Positions 1 to 9,517 of a DNA stretch of 64,000 nucleotides are shown in pieces. The notes below the pieces were generated by a model. That model was not told the DNA's origin. It ran no database searches and saw nothing but the letters and a program-made list of their open reading frames with translations. Origin of the DNA: Cetobacterium sp050033475 (GTDB lineage Bacteria > Fusobacteriota > Fusobacteriia > Fusobacteriales > Fusobacteriaceae); NCBI RefSeq assembly GCF_050033475.1, contig NZ_CP188319.1, positions 682,001-746,000 on the forward strand, read 5' to 3'. The number at the start of each line of letters is the position of its first letter. The first letter of the stretch is position 1. A program made the position numbers and the translations under genes.

Positions 1-2
1 CA

Positions 3-167
3 TTATCAACTATAATGATTAAAATATTTGACTCATGGATAGGGATAATTGTTAGCAACATACTTATTTTAGTTCCATATGCATGTATTCAACTAATAGT
101 GTTAAATAATTATTTAGATAAATTAGAGAAAGGAGATAAAAAATGTTTAAAGGAAAAACTTTACTAA
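3..167 (+). CDS. 3' end of a membrane protein (partial, start outside window)
   Basis: An open frame enters from the left edge and stops at 167, overlapping the start of the next gene by 25 bases. The visible 54 residues contain one strongly hydrophobic stretch (WIGIIVSNILILVPYACIQL) followed by a charged tail rich in Lys and Glu, as at the end of a polytopic membrane protein. Its position immediately before a nucleotide-sugar operon would suit a polysaccharide flippase, polymerase or acyltransferase, but too little sequence is present to name a family. The overlap with the next start suggests translational coupling within one polysaccharide operon. Confidence 0.5.
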   Translation, partial: LSTIMIKIFDSWIGIIVSNILILVPYACIQLIVLNNYLDKLEKGDKKCLKEKLY

Positions 168-1168
168 TCACAGGAGGAACAGGATCCTTTGGAAATACTG
201 TATTGAAGGGATTTTTAAATACGGATATAAAGGAAATTAGAATTTTTTCTAGGGATGAGAAAAAACAAGATGATATGAGAAAATATTATAATAATTCTAA
301 ACTAAAATTTTACATAGGTAATGTTAAGGATTATAGCTCAATAAATGATGCTATGAGAGGTGTGGATTTTGTATTTCATGCGGCGGCTTTAAAACAAGTT
401 CCTTCTTGTGAATTTTATCCAATGGAAGCTGTAAAAACTAATATTATAGGAACAGATAATGTATTATCAGCAGCCATAGCTAATGGTGTAAAAAAAGTAA
501 TATGTTTAAGTACAGATAAGGCCGCTTATCCAATCAATGCCATGGGAATGTCTAAGGCAATGATGGAGAAGGTTGCTATAGGAAAAGGAAGAAATTTGGG
601 AGATCATGAAACTACAATATGTGTAACTAGATATGGAAATGTGATGGCTTCTAGAGGCTCTGTAATACCACTATTTGTAGATCAAATGAGAAATGGAAAT
701 CCAATGACTCTAACAGATCCCGCAATGACAAGATTTATGATGAGTTTAGATCAGGCAGTTGACTTAGTATTATTTGCCTTTGAGCATGGAAAAAATGGAG
801 ATTTATTTGTACAAAAATCCCCAGCTGCCACTGTGGAACTACTGGCAACTACAATGAAAAATTTATTTAATAAACCAGAACATGAAATAAAGGTAATAGG
901 AACAAGACATGGTGAAAAGTTATATGAAGTTCTTATGACTAAGGAGGAGAAAGTAAGAGCAATAGATATGGGTGATTACTTTAGAGTTCCTGCAGATGGA
1001 AGAGATTTAAATTATTCAAAATATTTTGAAAATGGAGAAGAAGTTATAACTGAAGCAGATGAATACAATTCTCACAATACACATAGATTAAATGAAGAGG
1101 AATTAAGAAAAATGCTAATAGAACTTCCTGAAATTCAAGATGATTTAAAAGAATTTGGAGTGAAATAG
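143..1168 (+). CDS. fnlA: UDP-N-acetylglucosamine 4,6-dehydratase / 5-epimerase
   Basis: A cytoplasmic extended short-chain dehydrogenase of 341 residues that begins UDP-N-acetyl-L-fucosamine synthesis by dehydrating and epimerising UDP-GlcNAc. The NAD-binding glycine motif GGTGSFG is at residues 11-17. Around residues 122-140 there is STDKAAYP followed by NAMGMSK. A Met-x3-Lys in place of the usual Tyr-x3-Lys is the mark of the FnlA/WbjB/CapE branch, as opposed to the PseB/FlaA1 branch. The next two genes are the matching fnlB and fnlC, 1 and 5 bases apart, so all three form one operon. The start has a clear site (aaaggaga) 7 bases upstream. The length is normal for the family. Confidence 0.93.
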   Translation: MFKGKTLLITGGTGSFGNTVLKGFLNTDIKEIRIFSRDEKKQDDMRKYYNNSKLKFYIGNVKDYSSINDAMRGVDFVFHAAALKQVPSCEFYPMEAVKTNIIGTDNVLSAAIANGVKKVICLSTDKAAYPINAMGMSKAMMEKVAIGKGRNLGDHETTICVTRYGNVMASRGSVIPLFVDQMRNGNPMTLTDPAMTRFMMSLDQAVDLVLFAFEHGKNGDLFVQKSPAATVELLATTMKNLFNKPEHEIKVIGTRHGEKLYEVLMTKEEKVRAIDMGDYFRVPADGRDLNYSKYFENGEEVITEADEYNSHNTHRLNEEELRKMLIELPEIQDDLKEFGVK

Positions 1169-1169
1169 G

Positions 1170-2282
1170 ATGACAAAAGTTCTAATAACAGGAGCCAATG
1201 GATTTATAGGAAAGAACCTAAGGGAAAGACTTCAAAGAATTGAAAATATAGAACTAATAACTATAGATAGAGAAAATACCTTGGAAGAACTAGAGGAAGG
1301 GATAAAATCTGCAGATTTTATCTTTCATTTAGCAGGAATAAATAGACCTGAAAACCCAGAGGAGTTTTATAGTGGAAATAGAGATTTAGTTGGAACTTTG
1401 GTTAATACTTTAGAAAAAAATAATTTAAATACTCCAGTATTAATAACATCTTCTATCCATGCGGATAAGGATAATGACTATGGAAAGAGTAAGTTAGCTG
1501 GAGAAAATTTACTGAAGGAATATGGTGAGAAAACAGGAGCTAGGGTATATATCTATAGATTACAGAATGTTTTTGGAAAATGGTGTAAACCTAACTATAA
1601 TTCCGTGGTAGCAACTTGGTGTTATAATACTGCTCACAATATAGATATTCAAATTACTAATAGAGAGACCTTAATTGAATTTGTATATATAGATGATGTT
1701 ATAGAAGCTATAAGTTCTCATTTGGAAGAGGAAAATAAGGAAGATAAATTTTACTATATGGTAGAAAAAACTTACCACAGAACCTTAGGAGAAGTTGCAG
1801 ATTTATTAAAGTTTTTCAAGGAAAATAGAAAAACTTTAACAATTCCTACTGTGGGAATTGGTTTTGAAAGAGCTTTATACGGAACATATTTATCATACTT
1901 ACCAGAGAATGAATTTTCCTATGAGTTAGTAGAGCATAGGGATCAAAGGGGTAGTTTTGTAGAAATTCTTAGAACTGTGGATAGCGGACAAATTTCAATA
2001 TCTACATCAAAACCTGGAGTAACAAGGGGAAATCATTACCATAATACTAAAAATGAAAAATTTTTAGTAATTAAGGGTGAGGCAGTAATAAGATTTAGAC
2101 ATATATTCAGTGAGAAAGTTATTGAATACTTTGTATCTGATAAGAAACTGGAAGTGCTAGATATACCTACTGGATATACTCATAATATAACAAATATAGG
2201 AAAAGAAGATATGGTTTTAGTTCTTTGGGCCAATGAGCAATTTAATAAAGAGAAACCAGATACTTATTACTTGGAGGTTTAA
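1170..2282 (+). CDS. fnlB: UDP-2-acetamido-2,6-dideoxy-hexulose 4-reductase with C-terminal cupin (FnlB/WbjC/CapF)
   Basis: A bifunctional cytoplasmic enzyme of 370 residues for the second step of UDP-L-FucNAc synthesis. The N-terminal half is a reductase with the dinucleotide motif GANGFIG at residues 8-14 and a Tyr-x3-Lys in DYGKSK near residue 105. The C-terminal part, from about residue 250, is a cupin with a metal-type HYH in TRGNHYHNTKNEKF. In CapF the cupin acts as a C3-epimerase and the N-terminal domain as the reductase. This two-domain build and the length of about 370 are characteristic of CapF/WbjC. It starts one base after the fnlA stop and is followed 5 bases later by fnlC. Confidence 0.93.
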   Translation: MTKVLITGANGFIGKNLRERLQRIENIELITIDRENTLEELEEGIKSADFIFHLAGINRPENPEEFYSGNRDLVGTLVNTLEKNNLNTPVLITSSIHADKDNDYGKSKLAGENLLKEYGEKTGARVYIYRLQNVFGKWCKPNYNSVVATWCYNTAHNIDIQITNRETLIEFVYIDDVIEAISSHLEEENKEDKFYYMVEKTYHRTLGEVADLLKFFKENRKTLTIPTVGIGFERALYGTYLSYLPENEFSYELVEHRDQRGSFVEILRTVDSGQISISTSKPGVTRGNHYHNTKNEKFLVIKGEAVIRFRHIFSEKVIEYFVSDKKLEVLDIPTGYTHNITNIGKEDMVLVLWANEQFNKEKPDTYYLEV

Positions 2283-2287
2283 AATTA

Positions 2288-3412
2288 ATGAAAAAATTAA
2301 AAGTAATGACTGTTGTGGGAACAAGACCGGAAATAATAAGATTGGCAGCAGTAATAGATAAATTAGAAAAATCAGAGGCAATAGATCATATTTTAGTTCA
2401 TACAGGGCAAAATTATGATTATGAACTGAATGAGGTTTTTTTCAAAGATTTTAACATGAGAAAACCAGATTATTTTTTAGAAACAGCCACAGGAAAACCA
2501 AGTGAAACTATAGGAAATATATTGATAAAGATGGATTCATTATTGGATGAGGTTAAACCAGATGCTTTCTTAGTTTTAGGAGATACAAACTCATGTTTAG
2601 CAGCTATAGTTGCTAAGAAGAAAAAAGTACCTATTTTTCATATGGAAGCAGGGAATAGATGTTTTGATCAGAGAGTACCTGAGGAAACAAATAGAAAAAT
2701 AGTAGATCATACGGCGGATATAAACTTAACCTATAGTGATATAGCAAGGGAATATTTATTAAGAGAGGGATTACCTGCAGATAGAATTATAAAAACTGGA
2801 AGTCCTATGTATGAAGTGATAAATATGAAATTAAAGGATATTGAAAGTTCTGATATAGTTGAAAAATTAGAACTAGAAAAGGGTAAATTTTTTGTGGTAT
2901 CTGCTCATAGGGAAGAAAATGTTGGATCAGATGAAAATTTTCTAGATTTAGTTGAGAGTTTAAATGCTGTGGCAGAATATTATCAAATACCAATAATAGT
3001 ATCAACTCATCCAAGAACTAGAAAGAGAATAGATGAGTTAGGAGTTAAGTTTAATTCTTTAATAAATCTTATGAAACCTATGGGATTCAATGATTATGTA
3101 AAACTTCAGAAGGAAGCTAAGGCAGTACTTAGTGATTCAGGAACTATAAGTGAAGAATCATCAATATTGGGATTTCCAGCACTTAATATTAGACAGGCTC
3201 ATGAGAGACCAGAGGCCATGGAAGAAGCTTCTGTGATGATGGCGGGATTAAAGAAAGATAGAATAATGCAAGGATTGTTAGTGTTAGAAACTCAAAAAAA
3301 AGAAACTTTGAGAAAAGTAGCAGATTATTCTATGACTAATGTTTCGGATAAAGTATTAAGAATAATAATATCTTATACTGATTATATAAATAGAATAGTT
3401 TGGAAAAAGTAA
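2288..3412 (+). CDS. fnlC: UDP-N-acetyl-L-talosamine 2-epimerase (FnlC/WbjD/CapG)
   Basis: A member of the WecB-like, non-hydrolysing UDP-GlcNAc 2-epimerase family, 374 residues. The N-terminal signature VGTRPEIIR is at residues 10-18, a GDTNSCLAA loop lies near residue 98, and SDSGTISEES near residue 280 is typical of the nucleotide-binding half. In this operon it should catalyse the last step to UDP-L-FucNAc, inverting C2 of UDP-L-PneNAc/talosamine. By sequence alone it could be confused with WecB (UDP-ManNAc formation). The directly preceding fnlA and fnlB decide the assignment. Confidence 0.9.
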   Translation: MKKLKVMTVVGTRPEIIRLAAVIDKLEKSEAIDHILVHTGQNYDYELNEVFFKDFNMRKPDYFLETATGKPSETIGNILIKMDSLLDEVKPDAFLVLGDTNSCLAAIVAKKKKVPIFHMEAGNRCFDQRVPEETNRKIVDHTADINLTYSDIAREYLLREGLPADRIIKTGSPMYEVINMKLKDIESSDIVEKLELEKGKFFVVSAHREENVGSDENFLDLVESLNAVAEYYQIPIIVSTHPRTRKRIDELGVKFNSLINLMKPMGFNDYVKLQKEAKAVLSDSGTISEESSILGFPALNIRQAHERPEAMEEASVMMAGLKKDRIMQGLLVLETQKKETLRKVADYSMTNVSDKVLRIIISYTDYINRIVWKK

Positions 3413-3414
3413 TT

Positions 3415-4284
3415 ATGAAAGGAATAATATTAGCAGGAGGGCAGGGAACCAGACTTTATCCAGTTACTTCTGCTATTAGTAAACAAATAATTCCAATTTA
3501 TGATAAGCCAATGATTTATTATCCTCTTTCTATTCTAATGCTAGGAGATATAAGAGAGATTTTAATAATAAGCACTCCTAGGGATATAGAGGTTTTTAAG
3601 GAACTTTTAGGAGATGGGAAAAATATAGGTTTATCTATAGAGTATGCAGTTCAGGAAGAACCGAGAGGACTTGCAGAGGCCTTTATAATTGGAGAAAAAT
3701 TTATAAAAAATGATTCTGTGGCTTTAATTTTAGGAGATAATTTATTTTATGGCCATGGATTTACAGGAATGTTAAAAAAGGCTAGAGAAAATAACTGTGG
3801 TGGAACAATTTTTGGTTACTATGTAAATAACCCAAAGGATTTTGGAGTTGTTGAATTTGATGAAAAGGGTGAGGTTATTTCCTTAGAGGAAAAACCTCAG
3901 GAACCCAAATCAAATTTTGCCATACCAGGAATTTATTTCTATGACAATACAGTTATAGAAAAGGCTAAAAAAGTAAAACCCTCCCCTAGAGGAGAGGTAG
4001 AAATCACCTCTATAAATAAAATGTATTTAGAAGAGGGAAAACTACAGGTTGTAAGTTTAGGAAGAGGAATGGCATGGCTAGATACAGGAACCTTTGATGG
4101 ACTTTTGGAAGCATCAAATTTTGTAAAAACCATTCAAAGTAGACAGGGTATAATGATTGCATGTCTAGAAGAAATAGCATATAATAAAGGTTGGATAGAT
4201 AAAGAACAACTTTTAAAGCTTGGAAAGAAATTGGAAAAAACCATCTATGGTCAATATCTTTTAAGTTTAGTAAAAAAACCATGA
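3415..4284 (+). CDS. rmlA: glucose-1-phosphate thymidylyltransferase
   Basis: The first enzyme of dTDP-L-rhamnose synthesis, joining dTTP and glucose-1-phosphate; 289 residues. The nucleotidyltransferase signature GIILAGGQGTRLYPVT opens the protein, IIPIYDKPMIYYPLS follows, and LGDNLFYG near residue 108 carries the metal-binding Asp. A TTG start is possible at 3400, inside fnlC, but the ATG at 3415 gives the normal family N-terminus (MKGIILAGG) and sits 2 bases after the fnlC stop, so I chose it. The stop codon lies inside a hairpin. Followed by rmlC and rmlB; rmlD is distant. Confidence 0.95.
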   Translation: MKGIILAGGQGTRLYPVTSAISKQIIPIYDKPMIYYPLSILMLGDIREILIISTPRDIEVFKELLGDGKNIGLSIEYAVQEEPRGLAEAFIIGEKFIKNDSVALILGDNLFYGHGFTGMLKKARENNCGGTIFGYYVNNPKDFGVVEFDEKGEVISLEEKPQEPKSNFAIPGIYFYDNTVIEKAKKVKPSPRGEVEITSINKMYLEEGKLQVVSLGRGMAWLDTGTFDGLLEASNFVKTIQSRQGIMIACLEEIAYNKGWIDKEQLLKLGKKLEKTIYGQYLLSLVKKP

Positions 4285-4300
4285 TAGATTCATGGTTTAT
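4276..4300 (+). terminator. hairpin spanning the rmlA stop codon
   Basis: A perfect 9-bp stem, aaaccatga (4276-4284) with tcatggttt (4290-4298), loop tagat, followed by an imperfect U-rich stretch (attttattt). The left arm contains the rmlA stop codon. It could be a weak or partial intrinsic terminator between rmlA and rmlC, or an mRNA-stabilising element. The gap to rmlC is only 35 bases and contains no obvious promoter, so some read-through is likely. Confidence 0.45.
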
Positions 4301-4319
4301 TTTATTTGCGAGGTGATTT

Positions 4320-4874
4320 ATGTTAGAGGGATTAAAAATTATAGAACCTAAAATATATGGAGATGAAAGGGGATTCTTTTATGAATTCTTTAATTTAAAA
4401 ACTTTGAAGGAAATTGGAATTGAGGAAGAATTTCTTCAGGGAAATCATTCTAAATCAAGTAAGGGTGTTTTAAGAGGACTTCATTTCCAATATAAGAACT
4501 CCCAAGGAAAATTAATCAGAGTTCTAAGGGGAAAAATATTAGATGTGGTTGTGGATCTGAGAAAAAATAGTGATACCTTTGGAAAATACTATAAAATAGA
4601 ACTTACAGAAGAAAATAGAAAACAAATATATATTCCTAGAGGATTTGCCCATGGATTTTTAACCTTAGAAGATAATACAGAGATAGAGTATCTATGTACA
4701 GATTATTATAATCCTTCCTATGAGGGGGGAATTAGATGGAATGATAAGGATTTAAATATAGATTGGGAATTTGAAAAATATCAAATATCAGAATCTAATT
4801 TGATAATTTCTTCTAAGGATTTAAAGCAACAGTCTCTAAAGGAGTTTTTAAATAAAGGATGGGAAATAGAATGA
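4320..4874 (+). CDS. rmlC: dTDP-4-dehydrorhamnose 3,5-epimerase
   Basis: A cupin-fold epimerase of 184 residues that acts on dTDP-4-keto-6-deoxyglucose in the third step (epimerase) of dTDP-L-rhamnose synthesis. The family motifs are clear: EPKIYGDERGFFYE near the N-terminus, SSKGVLRGLHFQ with the catalytic His near residue 60, DVVVDLRKNSDTFGKY, and IYIPRGFAHGF near residue 115. Length is normal. A good ribosome site (gaggtga) precedes the ATG. The end overlaps the rmlB start by ATGA, giving translational coupling. Confidence 0.95.
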   Translation: MLEGLKIIEPKIYGDERGFFYEFFNLKTLKEIGIEEEFLQGNHSKSSKGVLRGLHFQYKNSQGKLIRVLRGKILDVVVDLRKNSDTFGKYYKIELTEENRKQIYIPRGFAHGFLTLEDNTEIEYLCTDYYNPSYEGGIRWNDKDLNIDWEFEKYQISESNLIISSKDLKQQSLKEFLNKGWEIE

Positions 4875-6067
4875 AAACTTACTTAGTAACAGGTGGAGCT
4901 GGATTTATAGGGGCTAACTTTGTTAAATATATGTTAAAAAAATATGAGGATATTAAAATAGTTATTCTAGATAAATTGACCTATGCGGGAAATCTTGGAA
5001 CAATTAGAAAAGAGCTTGAAGATTCTAGAGTAGCTTTCTATAAGGGAGATATTTGTAATAGAGAACTTGTGGAAAATATTTTTATGAACCATGAAATAGA
5101 TTATGTGGTTAACTTTGCTGCGGAATCCCATGTGGATAGAAGTATAGAAAATCCTCAGATATTTTTAGAAACTAATATTTTAGGTACAGCTAATCTAATG
5201 GAAGTGGCTAAAAACTTTTGGTCAATAGGAAAGGATTCCAAGGGATATCCTATTTATAAGGAAGGAAAGAAATTTCACCATGTTTCCACAGATGAAGTAT
5301 ATGGAAGTCTATCTAAGGATTACTTAGAACCAGTACCTTTAGTGCTAGAAGAAGAGGTGGCTAAAATAGCAGCGGGAAGAAAAAATCTCCAAACCTATGG
5401 AAAAAATATGTTTACTGAAAGTACTCCTTTAGATCCAAGAAGTCCCTACTCAGCAAGTAAAACTTCTTCAGATATGCTAGTGGTAGCTTACGGAGAAACT
5501 TATCATTTTCCATACAATATAACAAGATGTTCCAATAACTATGGTCCCTATCATTTCCCAGAGAAGTTAATACCTTTAATTATTAAAAATATTCTAGAGG
5601 GAAGAAAATTACCTGTATATGGTAAGGGAGATAATGTAAGGGATTGGCTCTATGTGGAGGATCACTGCAAGGGAATAGATATGGTAATATCTAAGGGAAT
5701 TCCTGGAGAAGTTTATAATATAGGTGGATTCAATGAGGAACAAAATATCAATATAGTAAAAGTTACCATAGATATCATAGGAAGAATAATGAAGGAGGAA
5801 TCTGAATATAGAAAGGTTCTTAAAACAGATATGGAAAGCATCAACTATGATTTAATAACCTATGTGGCAGATAGATTAGGGCATGATGCAAGATACGCGA
5901 TAGATCCTAAAAAGATTGTAACAGAACTAGGATGGTATCCAGAAACACCATTTACAGAGGGAATAGAAAAAACAATCAGATGGTATTTGGATAATCAAGG
6001 ATGGGTTCAGGAAGTAACCTCAGGAGATTATCAAAAGTACTATGAGGAAATGTATAAAAATAGATAG
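4871..6067 (+). CDS. rmlB: dTDP-glucose 4,6-dehydratase
   Basis: The second enzyme of dTDP-L-rhamnose synthesis, an extended short-chain dehydrogenase of 398 residues. GGAGFIG is at residues 8-14, FAAESHVDRS follows, then HVSTDEVYGSL, and the catalytic Tyr-x3-Lys is in SPYSASKTSSD. It carries a longer insertion than the roughly 350-residue enzymes, between the NAD domain and the STDEVYG motif and again after it. Similar long RmlB forms exist in other Firmicutes-like and fusobacterial genomes. An in-frame ATG exists at 4859. I chose 4871 because it forms the ATGA overlap with the rmlC stop and gives the usual MKTYLVTGGAG N-terminus. Confidence 0.94.
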   Translation: MKTYLVTGGAGFIGANFVKYMLKKYEDIKIVILDKLTYAGNLGTIRKELEDSRVAFYKGDICNRELVENIFMNHEIDYVVNFAAESHVDRSIENPQIFLETNILGTANLMEVAKNFWSIGKDSKGYPIYKEGKKFHHVSTDEVYGSLSKDYLEPVPLVLEEEVAKIAAGRKNLQTYGKNMFTESTPLDPRSPYSASKTSSDMLVVAYGETYHFPYNITRCSNNYGPYHFPEKLIPLIIKNILEGRKLPVYGKGDNVRDWLYVEDHCKGIDMVISKGIPGEVYNIGGFNEEQNINIVKVTIDIIGRIMKEESEYRKVLKTDMESINYDLITYVADRLGHDARYAIDPKKIVTELGWYPETPFTEGIEKTIRWYLDNQGWVQEVTSGDYQKYYEEMYKNR

Positions 6068-6075
6068 AGAAATTT

Positions 6076-6103
6076 GAAGAACTTAAGGGTTCTTCTTTTT
6101 TTT
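6076..6103 (+). terminator. intrinsic terminator after rmlB
   Basis: A perfect 7-bp stem, gaagaac (6076-6082) with gttcttc (6089-6095), 6-base loop, then a run of eight T. It closes the polysaccharide operon before the autotransporter gene. Confidence 0.85.
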
Positions 6104-6215
6104 ATGTAGATTTTTAGAAATAAATGTTAGAAATATATTTACATTATATTAAATTAATATTAAAATAAGTTAATAAAAGTGACCTGGGAGAGAGATCAAC
6201 TTTAGGAGGAGCAAA

Positions 6216-9200
6216 ATGAAAAAATGTTTTATTGGTGGATTGGTATTGGGAGCCCAATTGGCCTATGGAGGAGACTTTATTGTTTTCGGAGATAGTTTAA
6301 GCGATACAGGAAACCTAGCTAGATTTACCCACAACAGTGGAAAAATCTATGATGAGAACCTAGCATCTTATTTTGGGGAGTATTTTCCAAGTCCTCAGGG
6401 TGGTTCTAGAATCATAGTGGATGAGGTTATCAACAAAAGACCTGGATTTATGAAGGGACCTAACTATGCCGTGGGAGGTTCCACAGCCAATTTAGATTTA
6501 GGAATGGGAAATAGTTTCTTTGAGGGAAGCTTTATTAAAATGACCGGTGCCAGAGAGATGAAATATTTCTTTGAGGATAAACCACAAAATATTGAGAAAA
6601 AGAAATTTGTTTACTGGTTTGGAGGAAATGACCTGAGACTTGCTTCGGAAAAGGTTCATGAATATACCTCAGAAAAAAATCCTCTTATTAATAAAAGTAT
6701 AGGGGATGTAAAGGAGCAAGTTAAAACTCTTTTAGACCATGGAGCTAAATTTGTCATAGTGCCTAATAGTCCAGATATGGCCTATACTCCATCGTTTTTT
6801 AAAAACTTTGCAAGTACAGTAAAAATTAATGGAGAAACTTTAATGGGTAAAAGAGCTTGGTATAAGAAGGATTTACCTAGTACTTTCCTAGATTCCTTGG
6901 TGGATAGTCCAGAAACAAAGGACCCCCATGTGGAAGTAGTGGTAAAGGAAGCCATTAGAAAAATACTTATTGCCCAGGGAGATAAGAATGTAGATTCTTC
7001 CACAGAGGTTTGGTTTAAGAAATACAAGGAGGAGAGAGCTCTAGTTACAGATTTAGTTAACTATTACAACAATGGAGTGGATAAAGCTCTAGGAGAACTT
7101 AAAAGAGATGGAGTTGTAATTTTAAGACCGGACACCAATAAAACATTTAATGAAATTGTAAAACACCCAGATTACTATGGATTTACCAATATAACAGGAA
7201 CAGCTGTGGTTCAGTATTCCGATGCCATTACCAATATAAAAAAATGGGGAGCTGGAACTGGAGATGAAAGAGCTGGAGCCTTTGAACCTGAGGATGGAAA
7301 GGGTGGCCTTGGGGGAATAGACAAACCTTGGCTATGGGGGAAAGGTTCTAAATATGCCTTTTCAGACCCAGTACATCCATCACCTGAAATCCATAGAATG
7401 CTATCGGATTATATTATAACAATGATGGAAACCAAGGATGGGAAGGTAGAGGATTACTCCCAAGATTATGACTATTCCTATGGAAACTATAAATCCCTAG
7501 GGGATATCCAGGAAAAATCTGGAAAAACTAAGGAGCTTAATAACTATAACTTTAAAAGTGATGGGGAAGCTCTATATGCTCTAGGTAAGGACAGTACCAT
7601 AATAGGAAAGAATTTCAATATTGAAAGTCTTGGAAGGGTTACAAGTACTGTTTTAGCAGAGGAAGGTGGAAAAATCCAACTGGATCATGGAAGTATTAAA
7701 ACCATCAGAGGAACTGTTCTATCCTATCCATATTCTATCAGGGTAAATGGAGTAGGTTCTGAGGTTGGAATTAGAAATACCAAGGTTGAAAGTATAGGTG
7801 TGGATGCTGTGGGAGTTTCTGTAGGTAATGGAGGTAGATTCAATGGTGGTGCCAGTGAAATTCTAGCTCAAGGAAATGGAATACAGATGTATAACTCAAC
7901 AGTTAATTTATCAGGAACAAAGGTAAAATCAGAGAAAAGTGGAATTTGGGTATTTGCCAACAAGGAAGGGGATATGAGTAGAATCTCTGCCATGGGTTCT
8001 AATATAGATGCCCCTGTGGCTTTGGACGTTTCTTCCAATGTGACAGGTATAAATCCTAAGGTTTCGGTAAACTTCAATTCTTCAATAATCAAGGGAGATA
8101 TGAGAACGAGTCAGGGTGGAGAAAGTGATGTAACTTTGGTTAGAAGTAAATGGAATATGAGAGAAAATTCCAATGTTACAACTTTAAAGACTAGAAACAG
8201 TGAAATATTCTTCCCAGAGGGAGATGAATTCCATAAATTGGTAATAGAAGGAGATTTCCACGGAGGAAATTCCCTATTACATATGCATGGAAATCTAGGG
8301 GGAGACAATTCTCCTACGGACCAATTGGTGGTTAAGGGAATCACTTGGGGTAGAACAATAGTGGATTATAAAAACCACAGGGGACTTGGGGATAAGACCA
8401 AGGATGGAATTAAGATAATAGACCTATATGGACAGGGATCAACCTGTGACTTTGTACTGGAACATCCTATATATGTGGGAGCTTATCAATATGTTTTAGT
8501 AAATGGAATAAACAATCCAAAGGATCAGGAGGATTTCTATTTAACTTCAACCTTGGAAAAAGTAGAGGGAAGATATTATACTCCTGCAATGATGTTGTTT
8601 GCAGAGCCAGGTCTTAGGGAAAAGTTAATAAAATCTCCTAAGGAGGAAATTAGATTATTAAACCCTAAGTATGTGGCTAAGAGTTTAGGAATCTATGGAA
8701 ACCTAGAGAATAGCTTAAATAATATGGAACATGGTCCTAGAAATAACAGTGTTAATTTCACAGTGAATAACTATGACTTTAAACTGAAGGACAGTGGAAA
8801 AGTAGAGAGTAAGATTAAGGGTCAAAATAGTAGATTGGAATATCCTTTAGGAGATAAATTTGGAATTTACTTCACAGTTAACAGTGGGGAGTATAAAATG
8901 AAGGATTTCATAAGATCTATATTTAAAAAGGATTCTGATATTGGTAAGATAGAGCACCAGGAATATGGAATGGGACTTTATAAGAACAGTGAATTATTTA
9001 AGAATTTAACTTTAGATAGTACTTTTGGGGGAGCATATTTAGAAAATAAATTTAAGGGTACAGAGGGATTAAATGACCAGGAAAAGGGTTATGGAATCAA
9101 TCTATCGGAGAAGGTTCAGTACTCTATGGAACTATCAAAGGATTGGAAGTTAATTCCAATGGGACAATTGGATGGAGTTTATGAGGAATTAGGAGCTCAC

Positions 9201-9473
9201 AGGGATGGAATTATAAGAGGAACTTTAGGAGCTGAAACAGTTTATACTGTAAATAGATGGGAGTTCAAGGGAGCCCTAGGAGCATACCAAAACCTAAGAA
9301 ATCCTGATGGAATTACCATAGATGGAGAAAAATTAAATTACCACTTTAAAAGAGGTGGAGTTAAATATACAGTGGGTACAGCCTATGAAATTAAGGATGC
9401 CTATAAAATAACCTTAGATATCACATATTCAGAGGAAATAAGTGAAAAATTAGGGTTAGAATATAAGTTCTAA
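6216..9473 (+). CDS. autotransporter with GDSL/SGNH esterase and beta-helix passenger
   Basis: A 1085-residue type Va secreted protein. A short signal peptide (residues 1-18, ending LAYG) leads straight into an SGNH hydrolase. Block I is FGDSLSDTGN with Ser27 as nucleophile, block III is FGGNDL near residue 133, and the Asp/His pair is DPVHPS (Asp384, His387). From about residue 430 to 800 the sequence turns into short Gly/Asn/Ser-rich strands typical of a beta-helix. The last 250 or so residues look like a translocator barrel ending in YKF. GDSL autotransporters such as EstA normally go from esterase directly to barrel; here a beta-helix stretch sits between. It is probably anchored or displayed at the outer membrane, acting on lipid or acetylated-sugar esters. 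The substrate is not deducible. Strong ribosome site (aggagg). Confidence 0.85.
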   Translation: MKKCFIGGLVLGAQLAYGGDFIVFGDSLSDTGNLARFTHNSGKIYDENLASYFGEYFPSPQGGSRIIVDEVINKRPGFMKGPNYAVGGSTANLDLGMGNSFFEGSFIKMTGAREMKYFFEDKPQNIEKKKFVYWFGGNDLRLASEKVHEYTSEKNPLINKSIGDVKEQVKTLLDHGAKFVIVPNSPDMAYTPSFFKNFASTVKINGETLMGKRAWYKKDLPSTFLDSLVDSPETKDPHVEVVVKEAIRKILIAQGDKNVDSSTEVWFKKYKEERALVTDLVNYYNNGVDKALGELKRDGVVILRPDTNKTFNEIVKHPDYYGFTNITGTAVVQYSDAITNIKKWGAGTGDERAGAFEPEDGKGGLGGIDKPWLWGKGSKYAFSDPVHPSPEIHRMLSDYIITMMETKDGKVEDYSQDYDYSYGNYKSLGDIQEKSGKTKELNNYNFKSDGEALYALGKDSTIIGKNFNIESLGRVTSTVLAEEGGKIQLDHGSIKTIRGTVLSYPYSIRVNGVGSEVGIRNTKVESIGVDAVGVSVGNGGRFNGGASEILAQGNGIQMYNSTVNLSGTKVKSEKSGIWVFANKEGDMSRISAMGSNIDAPVALDVSSNVTGINPKVSVNFNSSIIKGDMRTSQGGESDVTLVRSKWNMRENSNVTTLKTRNSEIFFPEGDEFHKLVIEGDFHGGNSLLHMHGNLGGDNSPTDQLVVKGITWGRTIVDYKNHRGLGDKTKDGIKIIDLYGQGSTCDFVLEHPIYVGAYQYVLVNGINNPKDQEDFYLTSTLEKVEGRYYTPAMMLFAEPGLREKLIKSPKEEIRLLNPKYVAKSLGIYGNLENSLNNMEHGPRNNSVNFTVNNYDFKLKDSGKVESKIKGQNSRLEYPLGDKFGIYFTVNSGEYKMKDFIRSIFKKDSDIGKIEHQEYGMGLYKNSELFKNLTLDSTFGGAYLENKFKGTEGLNDQEKGYGINLSEKVQYSMELSKDWKLIPMGQLDGVYEELGAHRDGIIRGTLGAETVYTVNRWEFKGALGAYQNLRNPDGITIDGEKLNYHFKRGGVKYTVGTAYEIKDAYKITLDITYSEEISEKLGLEYKF

Positions 9474-9476
9474 AAT

Positions 9477-9508
9477 AAAAGGGAGTCAGAATTTTCTGAC
9501 TCCCTTTC
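9477..9508. terminator. bidirectional terminator between convergent genes
   Basis: A perfect 10-bp stem, gggagtcaga (9481-9490) with tctgactccc (9495-9504), loop attt, flanked by AAAA on the left and TTT on the right. It serves both the autotransporter (plus) and the peptide permease (minus). Confidence 0.88.
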
Positions 9509-9517
9509 TATTGTATA

